Shown here: positions 10,469 to 25,277 of the stretch, piece by piece | How the letters are laid out: each line of letters begins with the position of its first letter | Position numbering within the stretch: position 1 is the stretch's first letter | NCBI GenBank assembly: GCA_018806915.1 | Contig: JAGKQI010000078.1 | Span: forward strand, 806,001-870,000 | Source of the DNA: Phytophthora colocasiae | Taxonomy: Eukaryota > Oomycota > Peronosporomycetes > Peronosporales > Peronosporaceae | Length of the DNA stretch: 64,000 nt | Direction: 5' to 3' | Notes under the pieces: model-generated | What the model saw: only the letters and a program-made list of their open reading frames with translations | Database searches by the model: none | Told to the model about the DNA's origin: nothing | Position numbers and translations under genes: made by a program

Positions 10469-12588
10469 TTGTTCAATACACGGAACTTAAACGAAACATT
10501 TTCTTTCTTTCTACCTGATGATCTTCATCAAGCTCAAAGTTTTGGACATATCGCGTCCTTCTGTGACGAGAGAGCCAGCAGTATCCCAAACCGATCGATC
10601 GCTGTTTGGCATCCATGCTCCTATTGTCCGTTTAGGCTTGTTCGGTTCCCGATGATCACATCGAAAAAGGCCCGGATAGATTTCGTGAAGCGCCCCGCTG
10701 GTTATCACAACGACAACTTGTCAATACATGACAGCTACAGCATACTTAATACTCACTTACGTGCACGGGTAGGGATCACCGCTAGAACCTGAACTGTCTG
10801 GTCTTTATGTCTATGTTTTTTTCTGGAAGGTCGAATTTAGGGTAACCCACTTGAAGACCTCGATACATCACACTGTAGGTAACCACAGCTCGCCCAATTT
10901 CCGTTCTTTCGGTGAGAGCACCGAGTGCGCGTGCGTCTTCATCTGTCACTGCATGCCACGTCCTGGTGATGGGATCGTTAGATCGATAGAGATCCAACTT
11001 GGTCCAGCGAGGTAGACCTTTGCGCGCCTTGATGATCTTTTTTAGCTGGTCCACGCTGTTTTTTTCTGGAGGTAACGTGACCGTGATACCATCGCCATGT
11101 CCAAGTACGATGCAGTTCACAACCTTGCATAGCGCTGGCAATCCTAGAATGTGAATAACCCTTTTTGTTCGTTTTGCTGGAAAGTTGAGTTCGGCGCTAC
11201 TCAGTCGAAGAAGGGGATTCATCACTTCGTAGCCGTCCACGGCTTGCTCAAGTTCCGCTATACCAGTAACTCTTGAGCGCGCTTTGCTGTTACTTCACAC
11301 CATTTGTTCGTGGTGGGGTCGAAGGCTCGATAGAGACGCAACTCCCAGAGCAGAAAGGTGTCTTGATAATGTCCGTTAAAATTTCACGCTGTTGTTCGCC
11401 TCCAGTTTGACAGTGATGATGCCACCTTGTCCTAGCATGATGCATTTCAAGACTATCGTCGGCATAGGATTCGAACTTGTGTGATAGAGAGAAGATTTTG
11501 GAATGAGCTCCAAGTTCTACCTAGTAGTCACTTAAACTTGATCTATACTTTTTAACACAGTTCTTTACCTTTGAGTATGTAATGCTGAACTCAAGAGAAG
11601 AATCCCTTTCAACGCGAAGTCCCATAAATCTTCGCTCCGACGGAAACAAAAAAAAGCTTTGTTAGCCAAAGAATGGTGTAAAGTGACAACTACTTTTTAC
11701 ATTACTTGAATGAGTCAACGACTCATCGAACTAGCGGCAACGCGAAAGCAATATGCACGTACAAGTTATGAATAAATAGTCTAAGAACATGTCGTGTAAA
11801 TACTTGACTAAAGACTTGCATCAATTGTCAATAGAGCAAGAAAAGCATCACGCTGAAATATTTTGGAAGCTCTACATGTAATACTTAGTAGTGCTGGTCA
11901 AATCTTAATGAGGATTCTCGACACAAGTTTCAAATACTTGCTGGTTTTGGAGGAAAGCATTCCGACCGAGCAGCACAACGTTCTGTGAATCTTAGAAATT
12001 GCTGGACACTAGCTTTTCATTCATTTTCACGAGAGGCACCCCAATGTCAAAACCTTAAAGCCCATAAAATCAATTGACCGTTACGTATGAGAACGTAGAG
12101 GAATCCAAATCCAATAGAGGTTGTTGTCGAACTACGACCATCTCGAATCTCAACTCCGTACCTGTCAAGTTTATTATCCTTACATTACCAGTGATTCCAG
12201 GTTTGGTGCTCGGATGATCTTTTTAAGTCCTGAATCCTGGCGTTTGGCGCAGCAACGTTACTGTGAACCGGGACCCACGTCCAAGCTTTAATACAGTTAA
12301 TGACTTTCGCTGCCATCGAAACTATCGATAAGGGCTTGAGTGGCGAAGCGCAAAATGCGGAATGAGCTCTTGGGTGCAGAATAGGTCTGTCAGGAGTGAT
12401 GGTCACTACTTCAGCTTGATCTATTCTTTTGGATACACTTATTGGCCATCTGTAAGGGAATGGGTTTCGATCCACCCAAACCAAGAGCTCCCGGCTGTAT
12501 ATTACATCACTAGCGAAACGCCTTGTCCCCAAAGTAGTTAAGCAAATTCTTCCTCTTGAACGTTAAGGCAAACACGTAAAGATCATGA
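10469..12588 (-). repeat. Array unit 6 (L, 2120 bp)
   Basis: The c-to-b link and module b are open together at 10782-11240 (152 codons, 7 T). In module a a base change and small indels give an altered frame (12185-12532) that reads back through the promoter; I regard this as an artefact of the indels. Confidence 0.9.
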
Positions 12589-14705
12589 TTGTTCAATACA
12601 CGGAACTTAAACGAAACATTTTCTTTCTTTCTACCTGATGATCTTCATCAAGCTCAAAGTTTTGGACATATCGCGTCCTTCTGTGACGAGAGAACCAGCA
12701 GTATCCCAAACCGATCGATCGCTGTTTGGCATCCATGCTCCTATTGTCCGTTTAGGCTTGTTCGGTTCCCGATGATCACATCGAAAAAGGCCCGGATAGA
12801 TTTCGTGAAGCGCCCCGCTGGTTATCACAACGACAACTTGTCAATACATGACAGCTACAGCATACTTAATACTCACTTACGTGCACGGGTAGGGATCACC
12901 GCTAGAACCTGAACTGTCTGGTCTTTATGTCTATGTTTTTTTTTCTGGAAGGTCGAATTTAGGGTAACCCACTTGAAGACCTCGATACATCACACTGTAG
13001 GTAACCACAGCTCGCCCAATTTCCGTTCTTTCAGTGAGAGCACCGAGTGCGCGTGCGTCTTCATCTGTCACTGCATGCCACGTCCTGGTGATGGGATCGT
13101 TAGATCGATAGAGATCCAACTTGGTCCAGCGAGGTAGACCTTTGCGCGCCTTGATGATCTTTTTTAGCTGGTCCACGCTGTTTTTTTCTGGAGGTAACGT
13201 GACCGTGATACCATCGCCATGTCCAAGTACGATGCAGTTCACAACCTTGCATAGCGCTGGCAATCCTAGAATGTGAATAACCCTTTTTGTTCGTTTTGCT
13301 GGAAAGTTGAGTTCGGCGCTACTCAGTTGAAGAAGGGATTCATCACTTCGTAGCCGTCCACGGCTTGCTCAAGTTCCGCTATACCAGTAACTCTTGAGCG
13401 TGCTTTGCTGTTACTTCACACCATTTGTTCGTGGTGGGGTCGAAGGCTCGATAGAGACGCAACTCCCAGAGCAGAAAGGTGTCTTGATAATGTCCGTTAA
13501 AAATTTCACGCTGTTGTTCGCCTCCAGTTTGACAGTGATGATGCCACCTTGTCCTAGCATGATGCATTTCAAGACTATCGTCGGCATAGGATTCGAACTT
13601 GTGTGATAGAGAGAAGATTTTGGAATGAGCTCAAGTTCTACCTAGTAGTCACTTAAACTTGATCTATACTTTTTAACACAGTTCTTTACCTTTGAGTATG
13701 TAATGCTGAACTCAAGAGAAGAATCCCTTTCAACGCGAAGTCCCATAAATCTTCGCTCCGACGGAAACAAAAAAAGCTTTGTTAGCCAAAGAATGGTGTA
13801 AAGTGACAACTACTTTTTACATTACTTGAATGAGTCAACGACTCATCGAACTAGCGGCAACGCGAAAGCAATATGCACGTACAAGTTATGGATAAATAGT
13901 CTAAGAACATGTCGTGTAAATACTTGACTAAAGACTTGCATCAATTGTCAATAGAGCAAGAAAAGCATCACGCTGAAATATTTTGGAAGCTCTACATGTA
14001 ATACTTAGTAGTGCTGGTCAAATCTTGATGAGGATTCTCGACACAAGTTTCGAATACTTGCTGGTTTTGGAGAAAAGCATTCCGGTCGAGCAGCACAACG
14101 TTCTGTAAATCTTGAAATTGCTGACACTAGCTTTTCATTCATTTTCACGAGAGGCACTCCAATGTCAAAACCTTAAAGCCCATAAAATCAATTGACCGTT
14201 ACGTATGAGAACGTATGAGGAATCCAAATCCAATAGAGGAGTTGTTGTCGAACTACGACCATCTCAAATCTCAACTCCGTACCTGTCAAGTTTATTATCC
14301 TTACATTACCAGTGATTCAGGTTTGGTGCTCCGGATGATCTTTTTTAAGTCCTGAATCCTGGCGTTTGGCAGCAACGTTACTGTGAACCGGGACCCACGT
14401 CCAAGCACAATACAGTTAATGTCTTTCGCTGCCATCGAAACTATCGATAAGGGCTTGAGTGGCGAAGCGCAAAATGCGGAATGAGCTCTTGGGTGCGGAA
14501 TGGTCTGTCAGGAGTGATGGTCACTACTTCAGCTTGATCTATTCTTTTGGATACACTTATTGGCCATCTGTAAGGAATGGGTTTCGACCCACCCAAACCA
14601 AGAGCTCCCGGCTGTATATTACATCACTAGCGAAACGCCTTGTCCCCAAAGTAGTTAAGCAAATTCTTCTTCTTGAACGTTAAGGCAAACACGTAAAGAT
14701 CATGA
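12589..14705 (-). repeat. Array unit 7 (L, 2117 bp)
   Basis: Module b at 12931-13263 (9 T). The c-to-b link is broken by loss of one g near 13336. Private changes include gagaaccagc at 12691, a tgagcgtgc variant near 13396 and ttatggataaat near 13887. Confidence 0.9.
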
Positions 14706-16822
14706 TTGTTCAATACACGGAACTTAAACGAAACATTTTCTTTCTTTCTACCTGATGATCTTCATCAAGCTCAAAGTTTTGGACATATCGCGTCCTTCTG
14801 TGACGAGAGAGCCAGCAGTATCCCAAACCGATCGATCGCTGTTTGGCATCCATGCTCCTATTGTCCGTTTAGGCTTGTTCGGTTCCCGATGATCACATCG
14901 AAAAAGGCCCGGATAGATTTCGTGAAGCGCCCCGCTGGTTATCACAACGACAACTTGTCAATACATGACAGCTACAGCATACTTAATACTCACTTACGTG
15001 CACGGGTAGGGATCACCGCTAGAACCTGAACTGTCTGGTCTTTATGTCTATGTTTTTTTCTGGAAGGTCGAATTTAGGGTAACCCACTTGAAGACCTCGA
15101 TACATCACACTGTAGGTAACCACAGCTCGCCCAATTTCCGTTCTTTCAGTGAGAGCACCGAGTGCGCGTGCGTCTTCATCTGTCACTGCATGCCACGTCC
15201 TGGTGATGGGATCGTTAGATCGATAGAGATCCAACTTGGTCCAGCGAGGTAGACCTTTGCGCGCCTTGATGATCTTTTTTAGCTGGTCCACGCTGTTTTT
15301 CTGGAGGTAACGTGACCGTGATACCATCGCCATGTCCAAGTACGATGCAGTTCACAACCTTGCATAGCGCTGGCAATCCTAGAATGTGAATAACCCTTTT
15401 TGTTCGTTTTGCTGGAAAGTTGAGTTCGGCGCTACTCAGTCGAAGAAGGGGATTCATCACTTCGTAGCCGTCCACGGCTTGCTCAAGTTCCGCTATACCA
15501 GTAACTCTTGAGCGCGCTTTGCTGTTACTTCACACCATTTGTTCGTGGTGGGGTCGAAGGCTCGATAGAGACGCAACTCCCAGAGCAGAAAGGTGTCTTG
15601 ATAATGTCCGTTAAAATTTCACGCTGTTGTTCGCCTCCAGTTTGACAGTGATGATGCCACCTTGTCCTAGCATGATGCATTTCAAGACTATCGTCGGCAT
15701 AGGATTCGAACTTGTGTGATAGAGAGAAGATTTTGGAATGAGCTCAAGTTCTACCTAGTAGTCACTTCTTAAACTTGATCTATACTTTTTAACACAGTTC
15801 TTTACCTTTGAGTATGTAATGCTGAACTCAAGAGAAGAATCCCTTTCAACGCGAAGTCCCATAAATCTTCGCTCCGACGGAAACAAAAAAAAGCTTTGTT
15901 AGCCAAAGAATGGTGTAAAGTGACAACTACTTTTTACATTACTTGAATGAGTCAACGACTCATCGAACTAGCGGCAACGCGAAAGCAATATGCACGTACA
16001 AGTTATGAATAAATAGTCTAAGAACATGTCGTGTAAATACTTGACTAAAGACTTGCATCAATTGTCAATAGAGCAAGAAAAGCATCACGCTGAAATATTT
16101 TGGAAGCTCTACATGTAATACTTAGTAGTGCTGGTCAAATCTTGATGAGGATTCTCGACACAAGTTTCGAATACTTGCTGGTTTTGGAGGAAAGCATTCC
16201 GGTCGAGCAGCACAACGTTCTGTAAATCTTGAAATTGCTGACACTAGCTTTTCATTCATTTTCACGAGAGGCACTCCAATGTCAAAACCTTAAAGCCCAT
16301 AAAATCAATTGACCGTTACGTATGAGAACGTATGAGGAATCCAAATCCAATAGAGGAGTTGTTGTCGAACTACGACCATCTCGAATCTCAACTCCGTACC
16401 TGTCAAGTTTATTATCCTTACATTACCAGTGATTCAGGTTTGGTGCTCCGGATGATCTTTTTTAAGTCCTGAATCCTGGTGTTTGTCAGCAACGTTACTG
16501 TGAACCGGGACCCACGTCCAAGCACAATACAGTTAATGACTTTCGCTGCCATCGAAACTATCGATAAGGGCTTGAGTGGCGAAGCGCAAAATGCGGAATG
16601 AGCTCTTGGGTGCGGAATGGTCTGTCAGGAGTGATGGTCACTACTTCAGCTTGATCTATTCTTTTGGATACACTTATTGGCCATCTGTAAGGAATGGGTT
16701 TCGATCCACCCAAACCAAGAGCTCCCGGCTGTATATTACATCACTAGCGAAACGCCTTGTCCCCAAAGTAGTTAAGCAAATTCTTCTTCTTGAACGTTAA
16801 GGCAAACACGTAAAGATCATGA
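14706..16822 (-). repeat. Array unit 8 (L, 2117 bp)
   Basis: Module b at 15019-15339 (7 T), c-to-b link at 15215-15475 in another frame because the second T tract is 5. A private 3-base tct duplication lies near 15768. Last unit with the taatactcac variant. Confidence 0.9.
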
Positions 16823-18935
16823 TTGTTCAATACACGGAACTTAAACGAAACATTTTCTTTCTTTCTACCTGATGATCTTCATCAAGCTCAAAGTTTTGGA
16901 CATATCGCGTCCTTCTGTGACGAGAGCCAGCAGTATCCCAAACCGATCGATCGCTGTTTGGCATCCATGCTCCTATTGTCCGTTTAGGCTTGTTCGGTTC
17001 CCGATGATCACATCGAAAAAGGCCCGGATAGATTTCGTGAAGCGCCCCGCTGGTTATCACAACGACAACTTGTCAATACATGACAGCTACAGCATACTTA
17101 ATAATCACTTACGTGCACGGGTAGGGATCACCGCTAGAACCTGAACTGTCTGGTCTTTATGTCTATGTTTTTTTTTTCTGGAAGGTCGAATTTAGGGTAA
17201 CCCACTTGAAGACCTCGATACATCACACTGTAGGTAACCACAGCTCGCCCAATTTCCGTTCTTTCAGTGAGAGCACCGAGTGCGCGTGCGTCTTCATCTG
17301 TCACTGCATGCCACGTCCTGGTGATGGGATCGTTAGATCGATAGAGATCCAACTTGGTCCAGCGAGGTAGACCTTTGCGCGCCTTGATGATCTTTTTTAG
17401 CTGGTCCACGCTGTTTTTTTCTGGAGGTAACGTGACCGTGATACCATCGCCATGTCCAAGTACGATGCAGTTCACAACCTTGCATAGCGCTGGCAATCCT
17501 AGAATGTGAATAACCCTTTTTGTTCGTTTTGCTGGAAAGTTGAGTTCGGCGCTACTCAGTCGAAGAAGGGGATTCATCACTTCGTAGTTGTCCACGGCTT
17601 GCTCAAGTTCCGCTATACCAGTAACTCTTGAGCGCGCTTTGCTGTTACTTCACACCATTTGTTCGTGGTGGGGTCGAAGGCTCGATAGAGACGCAACTCC
17701 CAGAGCAGAAAGGTGTCTTGATAATGTCCGTTAAAAATTTCACGCTGTTGTTCGCCTCCAGTTTGACAGTGATGATGCCACCTTGTCCTAGCATGATGCA
17801 TTTCAAGACTATCGTCGGCATAGGATTCGAACTTGTGTGATAGAGAGAAGATTTTGGAATGAGCTCAAGTTCTACCTAGTAGTCACTTAAACTTGATCTA
17901 TACTTTTAACACAGTTCTTTACCTTTGAGTATGTAATGCTGAACTCAAGAGAAGAATCCTTTCAACGCGAAGTCCCATAAATCTTCGCTCCGACGGAAAC
18001 AAAAAGCTTTGTTAGCCAAAGAATGGTGTAAAGTGACAACTACTTTTTACATTACTTGAATGAGTCAACGACTCATCGAACTAGCGGCAACGCGAAAGCA
18101 ATATGCACGTACAAGTTATGAATAAATAGTCTAAGAACATGTCGTGTAAATACTTGACTAAAGACTTGCATCAATTGTCAATAGAGCAAGAAAAGCATCA
18201 CGCTGAAATATTTTGGAAGCTCTACATGTAATACTTAGTAGTGCTGGTCAAATCTTGATGAGGATTCTCGACACAAGTTTCGAATACTTGCTGGTTTTGG
18301 AGGAAAGCATTCCGGTCGAGCAGCACAACGTTCTGTAAATCTTGAAATTGCTGACACTAGCTTTTCATTCATTTTCACGAGAGGCACTCCAATGTCAAAA
18401 CCTTAAAGCCCATAAAATCAATTGACCGTTACGTATGAGAACGTATGAGGAATCCAAATCCAATAGAGGAGTTGTTGTCGAACTACGACCATCTCGAATC
18501 TCAACTCCGTACCTGTCAAGTTTATTATCCTTACATTACCAGTGATTCAGGTTTGGTGCTCCGGATGATCTTTTTTAAGTCCTGAATCCTGGTGTTTGGC
18601 AGCAACGTTACTGTGAACCGGGACCCACGTCCAAGCACAATACAGTTAATGACTTTCGCTGCCATCGAAACTATCGATAAGGGCTTGAGTGGCGAAGCGC
18701 AAAATGCGGAATGAGCTCTTGGGTGCGGAATGGTCTGTCAGGAGTGATGGTCACTACTTCAGCTTGATCTATTCTTTTGGATACACTTATTGGCCATCTG
18801 TAAGGAATGGGTTTCGATCCACCCAAACCAAGAGCTCCCGGCTGTATATTACATCACTAGCGAAACGCCTTGTCCCCAAAGTAGTTAAGCAAATTCTTCT
18901 TCTTGAACGTTAAGGCAAACACGTAAAGATCATGA
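16823..18935 (-). repeat. Array unit 9 (L, 2113 bp)
   Basis: The c-to-b link plus module b are open at 17134-17595 (153 codons, 10 T). It carries a gtagttg change (DNYEV instead of DGYEV) shared only with unit 17. First unit with the taataatcac variant; ga deletion near 16924. Confidence 0.9.
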
Positions 18936-21052
18936 TTGTTCAATACACGGAACTTAAACGAAACATTTTCTTTCTTTCTACCTGATGATCTTCATCAAGC
19001 TCAAAGTTTTGGACATATCGCGTCCTTCTGTGACGAGAGAGCCAGCAGTATCCCAAACCGATCGATCGCTGTTTGGCATCCATGCTCCTATTGTCCGTTT
19101 AGGCTTGTTCGGTTCCCGATGATCACATCGAAAAAGGCCCGGATAGATTTCGTGAAGCGCCCCGCTGGTTATCACAACGACAACTTGTCAATACATGACA
19201 GCTACAGCATACTTAATAATCACTTACGTGCACGGGTAGGGATCACCGCTAGAACCTGAACTGTCTGGTCTTTATGTCTATGTTTTTTTTTCTGGAAGGT
19301 CGAATTTAGGGTAACCCACTTGAAGACCTCGATACATCACACTGTAGGTAACCACAGCTCGCCCAATTTCCGTTCTTTCAGTGAGAGCACCGAGTGCGCG
19401 TGCGTCTTCATCTGTCACTGCATGCCACGTCCTGGTGATGGGATCGTTAGATCGATAGAGATCCAACTTGGTCCAGCGAGGTAGACCTTTGCGCGCCTTG
19501 ATGATCTTTTTTAGCTGGTCCACGCTGTTTTTTTCTGGAGGTAACGTGACCGTGATACCATCGCCATGTCCAAGTACGATGCAGTTCACAACCTTGCATA
19601 GCGCTGGCAATCCTAGAATGTGAATAACCCTTTTTGTTCGTTTTGCTGGAAAGTTGAGTTCGGCGCTACTCAGTCGAAGAAGGGGATTCATCACTTCGTA
19701 GCCGTCCACGGCTTGCTCAAGTTCCGCTATACCAGTAACTCTTGAGCGCGCTTTGCTGTTACTTCACACCATTTGTTCGTGGTGGGGTCGAAGGCTCGAT
19801 AGAGACGCAACTCCCAGAGCAGAAAGGTGTCTTGATAATGTCCGTTAAAAATTTCACGCTGTTGTTCGCCTCCAGTTTGACAGTGATGATGCCACCTTGT
19901 CCTAGCATGATGCATTTCAAGACTATCGTCGGCATAGGATTCGAACTTGTGTGATAGAGAGAAGATTTTGGAATGAGCTCAAGTTCTACCTAGTAGTCAC
20001 TTAAACTTGATCTATACTTTTTAACACAGTTCTTTACCTTTGAGTATGTAATGCTGAACTCAAGAGAAGAATCCCTTTCAACGCGAAGTCCCATAAATCT
20101 TCGCTCCGACGGAAACAAAAAAGCTTTGTTAGCCAAAGAATGGTGTAAAGTGACAACTACTTTTTACATTACTTGAATGAGTCAACGACTCATCGAACTA
20201 GCGGCAACGCGAAAGCAATATGCACGTACAAGTTATGAATAAATAGTCTAAGAACATGTCGTGTAAATACTTGACTAAAGACTTGCATCAATTGTCAATA
20301 GAGCAAGAAAAGCATCACGCTGAAATATTTTGGAAGCTCTACATGTAATACTTAGTAGTGCTGGTCAAATCTTGATGAGGATTCTCGACACAAGTTTCGA
20401 ATACTTGCTGGTTTTGGAGGAAAGCATTCCGGTCGAGCAGCACAACGTTCTGTAAATCTTGAAATTGCTGACACTAGCTTTTCATTCATTTTCACGAGAG
20501 GCACTCCAATGTCAAAACCTTAAAGCCCATAAAATCAATTGACCGTTACGTATGAGAACGTATGAGGAATCCAAATCCAATAGAGGAGTTGTTGTCGAAC
20601 TACGACCATCTCGAATCTCAACTCCGTACCTGTCAAGTTTATTATCCTTACATTACCAGTGATTCAGGTTTGGTGCTCCGGATGATCTTTTTTAAGTCCT
20701 GAATCCTGGTGTTTGGCAGCAACGTTACTGTGAACCGGGACCCACGTCCAAGCACAATACAGTTAATGACTTTCGCTGCCATCGAAACTATCGATAAGGG
20801 CTTGAGTGGCGAAGCGCAAAATGCGGAATGAGCTCTTGGGTGCGGAATGGTCTGTCAGGAGTGATGGTCACTACTTCAGCTTGATCTATTCTTTTGGATA
20901 CACTTATTGGCCATCTGTAAGGAATGGGTTTCGATCCACCCAAACCAAGAGCTCCCGGCTGTATATTACATCACTAGCGAAACGCCTTGTCCCCAAAGTA
21001 GTTAAGCAAATTCTTCTTCTTGAACGTTAAGGCAAACACGTAAAGATCATGA
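18936..21052 (-). repeat. Array unit 10 (L, 2117 bp)
   Basis: Link plus module b open at 19278-19709 (143 codons, 9 T). d at 18978-19175, c second half at 19727-19915. Confidence 0.9.
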
Positions 21053-23163
21053 TTGTTCAATACACGGAACTTAAACGAAACATTTTCTTTCTTTCTACCT
21101 GATGATCTTCATCAAGCTCAAAGTTTTGGACATATCGCGTCCTTCTGTGACGAGAGAGCCAGCAGTATCCCAAACCGATCGATCGCTGTTTGGCATCCAT
21201 GCTCCTATTGTCCGTTTAGGCTTGTTCGGTTCCCGATGATCACATCGAAAAAGGCCCGGATAGATTTCGTGAAGCGCCCCGCTGGTTATCACAACGACAA
21301 CTTGTCAATACATGACAGCTACAGCATACTTAATAATCACTTACGTGCACGGGTAGGGATCACCGCTAGAACCTGAACTGTCTGGTCTTTATGTCTATGT
21401 TTTTTTCTGGAAGGTCGAATTTAGGGTAACCCACTTGAAGACCTCGATACATCACACTGTAGGTAACCACAGCTCGCCCAATTTCCGTTCTTTCAGTGAG
21501 AGCACCGAGTGCGCGTGCGTCTTCATCTGTCACTGCATGCCACGTCCTGGTGATGGGATCGTTAGATCGATAGAGATCCAACTTGGTCCAGCGAGGTAGA
21601 CCTTTGCGCGCCTTGATGATCTTTTTTAGCTGGTCCACGCTGTTTTTTCTGGAGGTAACGTGACCGTGATACCATCGCCATGTCCAAGTACGATGCAGTT
21701 CACAACCTTGCATAGCGCTGGCAATCCTAGAATGTGAATAACCCTTTTGTTCGTTTTGCTGGAAAGTTGAGTTCGGCGCTACTCAGTCGAAGAAGGGGAT
21801 TCATCACTTCGTAGCCGTCCACGGCTTGCTCAAGTTCCGCTATACCAGTAACTCTTGAGCGCGCTTTGCTGTTACTTCACACCATTTGTTCGTGGTGGGG
21901 TCGAAGGCTCGATAGAGACGCAACTCCCAGAGCAGAAAGGTGTCTTGATAATGTCCGTTAAAAATTTCACGCTGTTGTTCGCCTCCAGTTTGACAGTGAT
22001 GATGCCACCTTGTCCTAGCATGATGCATTTCAAGACTATCGTCGGCATAGGATTCGAACTTGTGTGATAGAGAGAAGATTTTGGAATGAGCTCAAGTTCT
22101 ACCTAGTAGTCACTTAAACTTGATCTATACTTTTAACACAGTTCTTTACCTTTGAGTATGTAATGCTGAACTCAAGAGAAGAATCCCTTTCAACGCGAAG
22201 TCCCATAAATCTTCGCTCCGACGGAAACAAAAAGCTTTGTTAGCCAAAGAATGGTGTAAAGTGACAACTACTTTTTACATTACTTGAATGAGTCAACGAC
22301 TCATCGAACTAGCGGCAACGCGAAAGCAATATGCACGTACAAGTTATGAATAAATAGTCTAAGAACATGTCGTGTAAATACTTGACTAAAGACTTGCATC
22401 AATTGTCAATAGAGCAAGAAAAGCATCACGCTGAAATATTTTGGAAGCTCTACATGTAATACTTAGTAGTGCTGGTCAAATCTTGATGAGGATTCTCGAC
22501 ACAAGTTTCGAATACTTGCTGGTTTTGGAGGAAAGCATTCCGGTCGAGCAGCACAACGTTCTGTAAATCTTGAAATTGCTGACACTAGCTTTTCATTCAT
22601 TTTCACGAGAGGCACTCCAATGTCAAAACCTTAAAGCCCATAAAATCAATTGACCGTTACGTATGAGAACGTATGAGGAATCCAAATCCAATAGAGGAGT
22701 TGTTGTCGAACTACGACCATCTCGAATCTCAACTCCGTACCTGTCAAGTTTATTATCCTTACATTACCAGTGATTCAGGTTTGGTGCTCCGGATGATCTT
22801 TTTTAAGTCCTGAATCCTGGCGTTTGGCAGCAACGTTACTGTGAACCGGGACCCACGTCCAAGCACAATACAGTTAATGTCTTTCGCTGCCATCGAAACT
22901 ATCGATAAGGGCTTGAGTGGCGAAGCGCAAAATGCGGAATGAGCTCTTGGGTGCGGAATGGTCTGTCAGGAGTGATGGTCACTACTTCAGCTTGATCTAT
23001 TCTTTTGGATACACTTATTGGCCATCTGTAAGGAATGGGTTTCGATCCACCCAAACCAAGAGCTCCCGGCTGTATATTACATCACTAGCGAAACGCCTTG
23101 TCCCCAAAGTAGTTAAGCAAATTCTTCTTCTTGAACGTTAAGGCAAACACGTAAAGATCATGA
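21053..23163 (-). repeat. Array unit 11 (L, 2111 bp)
   Basis: Module b at 21366-21713 (7 T); the link is broken by a shortened T tract near 21744. d at 21095-21292, c second half at 21840-22028. Confidence 0.9.
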
Positions 23164-25277
23164 TTGTTCAATACACGGAACTTAAACGAAACATTTTCTT
23201 TCTTTCTACCTGATGATCTTCATCAAGCTCAAAGTTTTGGACATATCGCGTCCTTCTGTGACGAGAGAGCCAGCAGTATCCCAAACCGATCGATCGCTGT
23301 TTGGCATCCATGCTCCTATTGTCCGTTTAGGCTTGTTCGGTTCCCGATGATCACATCGAAAAAGGCCCGGATAGATTTCGTGAAGCGCCCCGCTGGTTAT
23401 CACAACGACAACTTGTCAATACATGACAGCTACAGCATACTTAATAATCACTTACGTGCACGGGTAGGGATCACCGCTAGAACCTGAACTGTCTGGTCTT
23501 TATGTCTATGTTTTTTTTTCTGGAAGGTCGAATTTAGGGTAACCCACTTGAAGACCTCGATACATCACACTGTAGGTAACCACAGCTCGCCCAATTTCCG
23601 TTCTTTCAGTGAGAGCACCGAGTGCGCGTGCGTCTTCATCTGTCACTGCATGCCACGTCCTGGTGATGGGATCGTTAGATCGATAGAGATCCAACTTGGT
23701 CCAGCGAGGTAGACCTTTGCGCGCCTTGATGATCTTTTTTAGCTGGTCCACGCTGTTTTTTTCTGGAGGTAACGTGACCGTGATACCATCGCCATGTCCA
23801 AGTACGATGCAGTTCACAACCTTGCATAGCGCTGGCAATCCTAGAATGTGAATAACCCTTTTTGTTCGTTTTGCTGGAAAGTTGAGTTCGGCGCTACTCA
23901 GTCGAAGAAGGATTCATCACTTCGTAGCCGTCCACGGCTTGCTCAAGTTCCGCTATACCAGTAACTCTTGAGCGCGCTTTGCTGTTACTTCACACCATTT
24001 GTTCGTGGTGGGGTCGAAGGCTCGATAGAGACGCAACTCCCAGAGCAGAAAGGTGTCTTGATAATGTCCGTTAAAAATTTCACGCTGTTGTTCGCCTCCA
24101 GTTTGACAGTGATGATGCCACCTTGTCCTAGCATGATGCATTTCAAGACTATCGTCGGCATAGGATTCGGAACTTGTGTGATAGAGAGAAGATTTTGGAA
24201 TGAGCTCAAGTTCTACCTAGTAGTCACTTAAACTTGATCTATACTTTTAACACAGTTCTTTACCTTTGAGTATGTAATGCTGAACTCAAGAGAAGAATCC
24301 TTTCAACGCGAAGTCCCATAAATCTTCGCTCCGACGGAAACAAAAAAGCTTTGTTAGCCAAAGAATGGTGTAAAGTGACAACTACTTTTTACATTACTTG
24401 AATGAGTCAACGACTCATCGAACTAGCGGCAACGCGAAAGCAATATGCACGTACAAGTTATGAATAAATAGTCTAAGAACATGTCGTGTAAATACTTGAC
24501 TAAAGACTTGCATCAATTGTCAATAGAGCAAGAAAAGCATCACGCTGAAATATTTTGGAAGCTCTACATGTAATACTTAGTAGTGCTGGTCAAATCTTGA
24601 TGAGGATTCTCGACACAAGTTTCGAATACTTGCTGGTTTTGGAGGAAAGCATTCCGGTCGAGCAGCACAACGTTCTGTAAATCTTGAAATTGCTGACACT
24701 AGCTTTTCATTCATTTTCACGAGAGGCACTCCAATGTCAAAACCTTAAAGCCCATAAAATCAATTGACCGTTACGTATGAGAACGTATGAGGAATCCAAA
24801 TCCAATAGAGGAGTTGTTGTCGAACTACGACCATCTCGAATCTCAACTCCGTACCTGTCAAGTTTATTATCCTTACATTACCAGTGATTCAGGTTTGGTG
24901 CTCCGGATGATCTTTTTTAAGTCCTGAATCCTGGCGTTTGGCAGCAACGTTACTGTGAACCGGGACCCACGTCCAAGCACAATACAGTTAATGACTTTCG
25001 CTGCCATCGAAACTATCGATAAGGGCTTGAGTGGCGAAGCGCAAAATGCGGAATGAGCTCTTGGGTGCGGAATGGTCTGTCAGGAGTGATGGTCACTACT
25101 TCAGCTTGATCTATTCTTTTGGATACACTTATTGGCCATCTGTAAGGAATGGGTTTCGATCCACCCAAACCAAGAGCTCCCGGCTGTATATTACATCACT
25201 AGCGAAACGCCTTGTCCCCAAAGTAGTTAAGCAAATTCTTCTTCTTGAACGTTAAGGCAAACACGTAAAGATCATGA
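23164..25277 (-). repeat. Array unit 12 (L, 2114 bp)
   Basis: Module b at 23506-23838 (9 T). An extra g near 24168 shifts the 5' end of module c (23985-24209), and two g are missing near 23908. Confidence 0.9.

Noticed and set aside
14459..14683. Plus-strand 74-codon frame in L units
   Set aside because: It runs antisense over the module-a promoter. Its resemblance to a frame at 62719 is due to the shared promoter elements, not to a shared protein.
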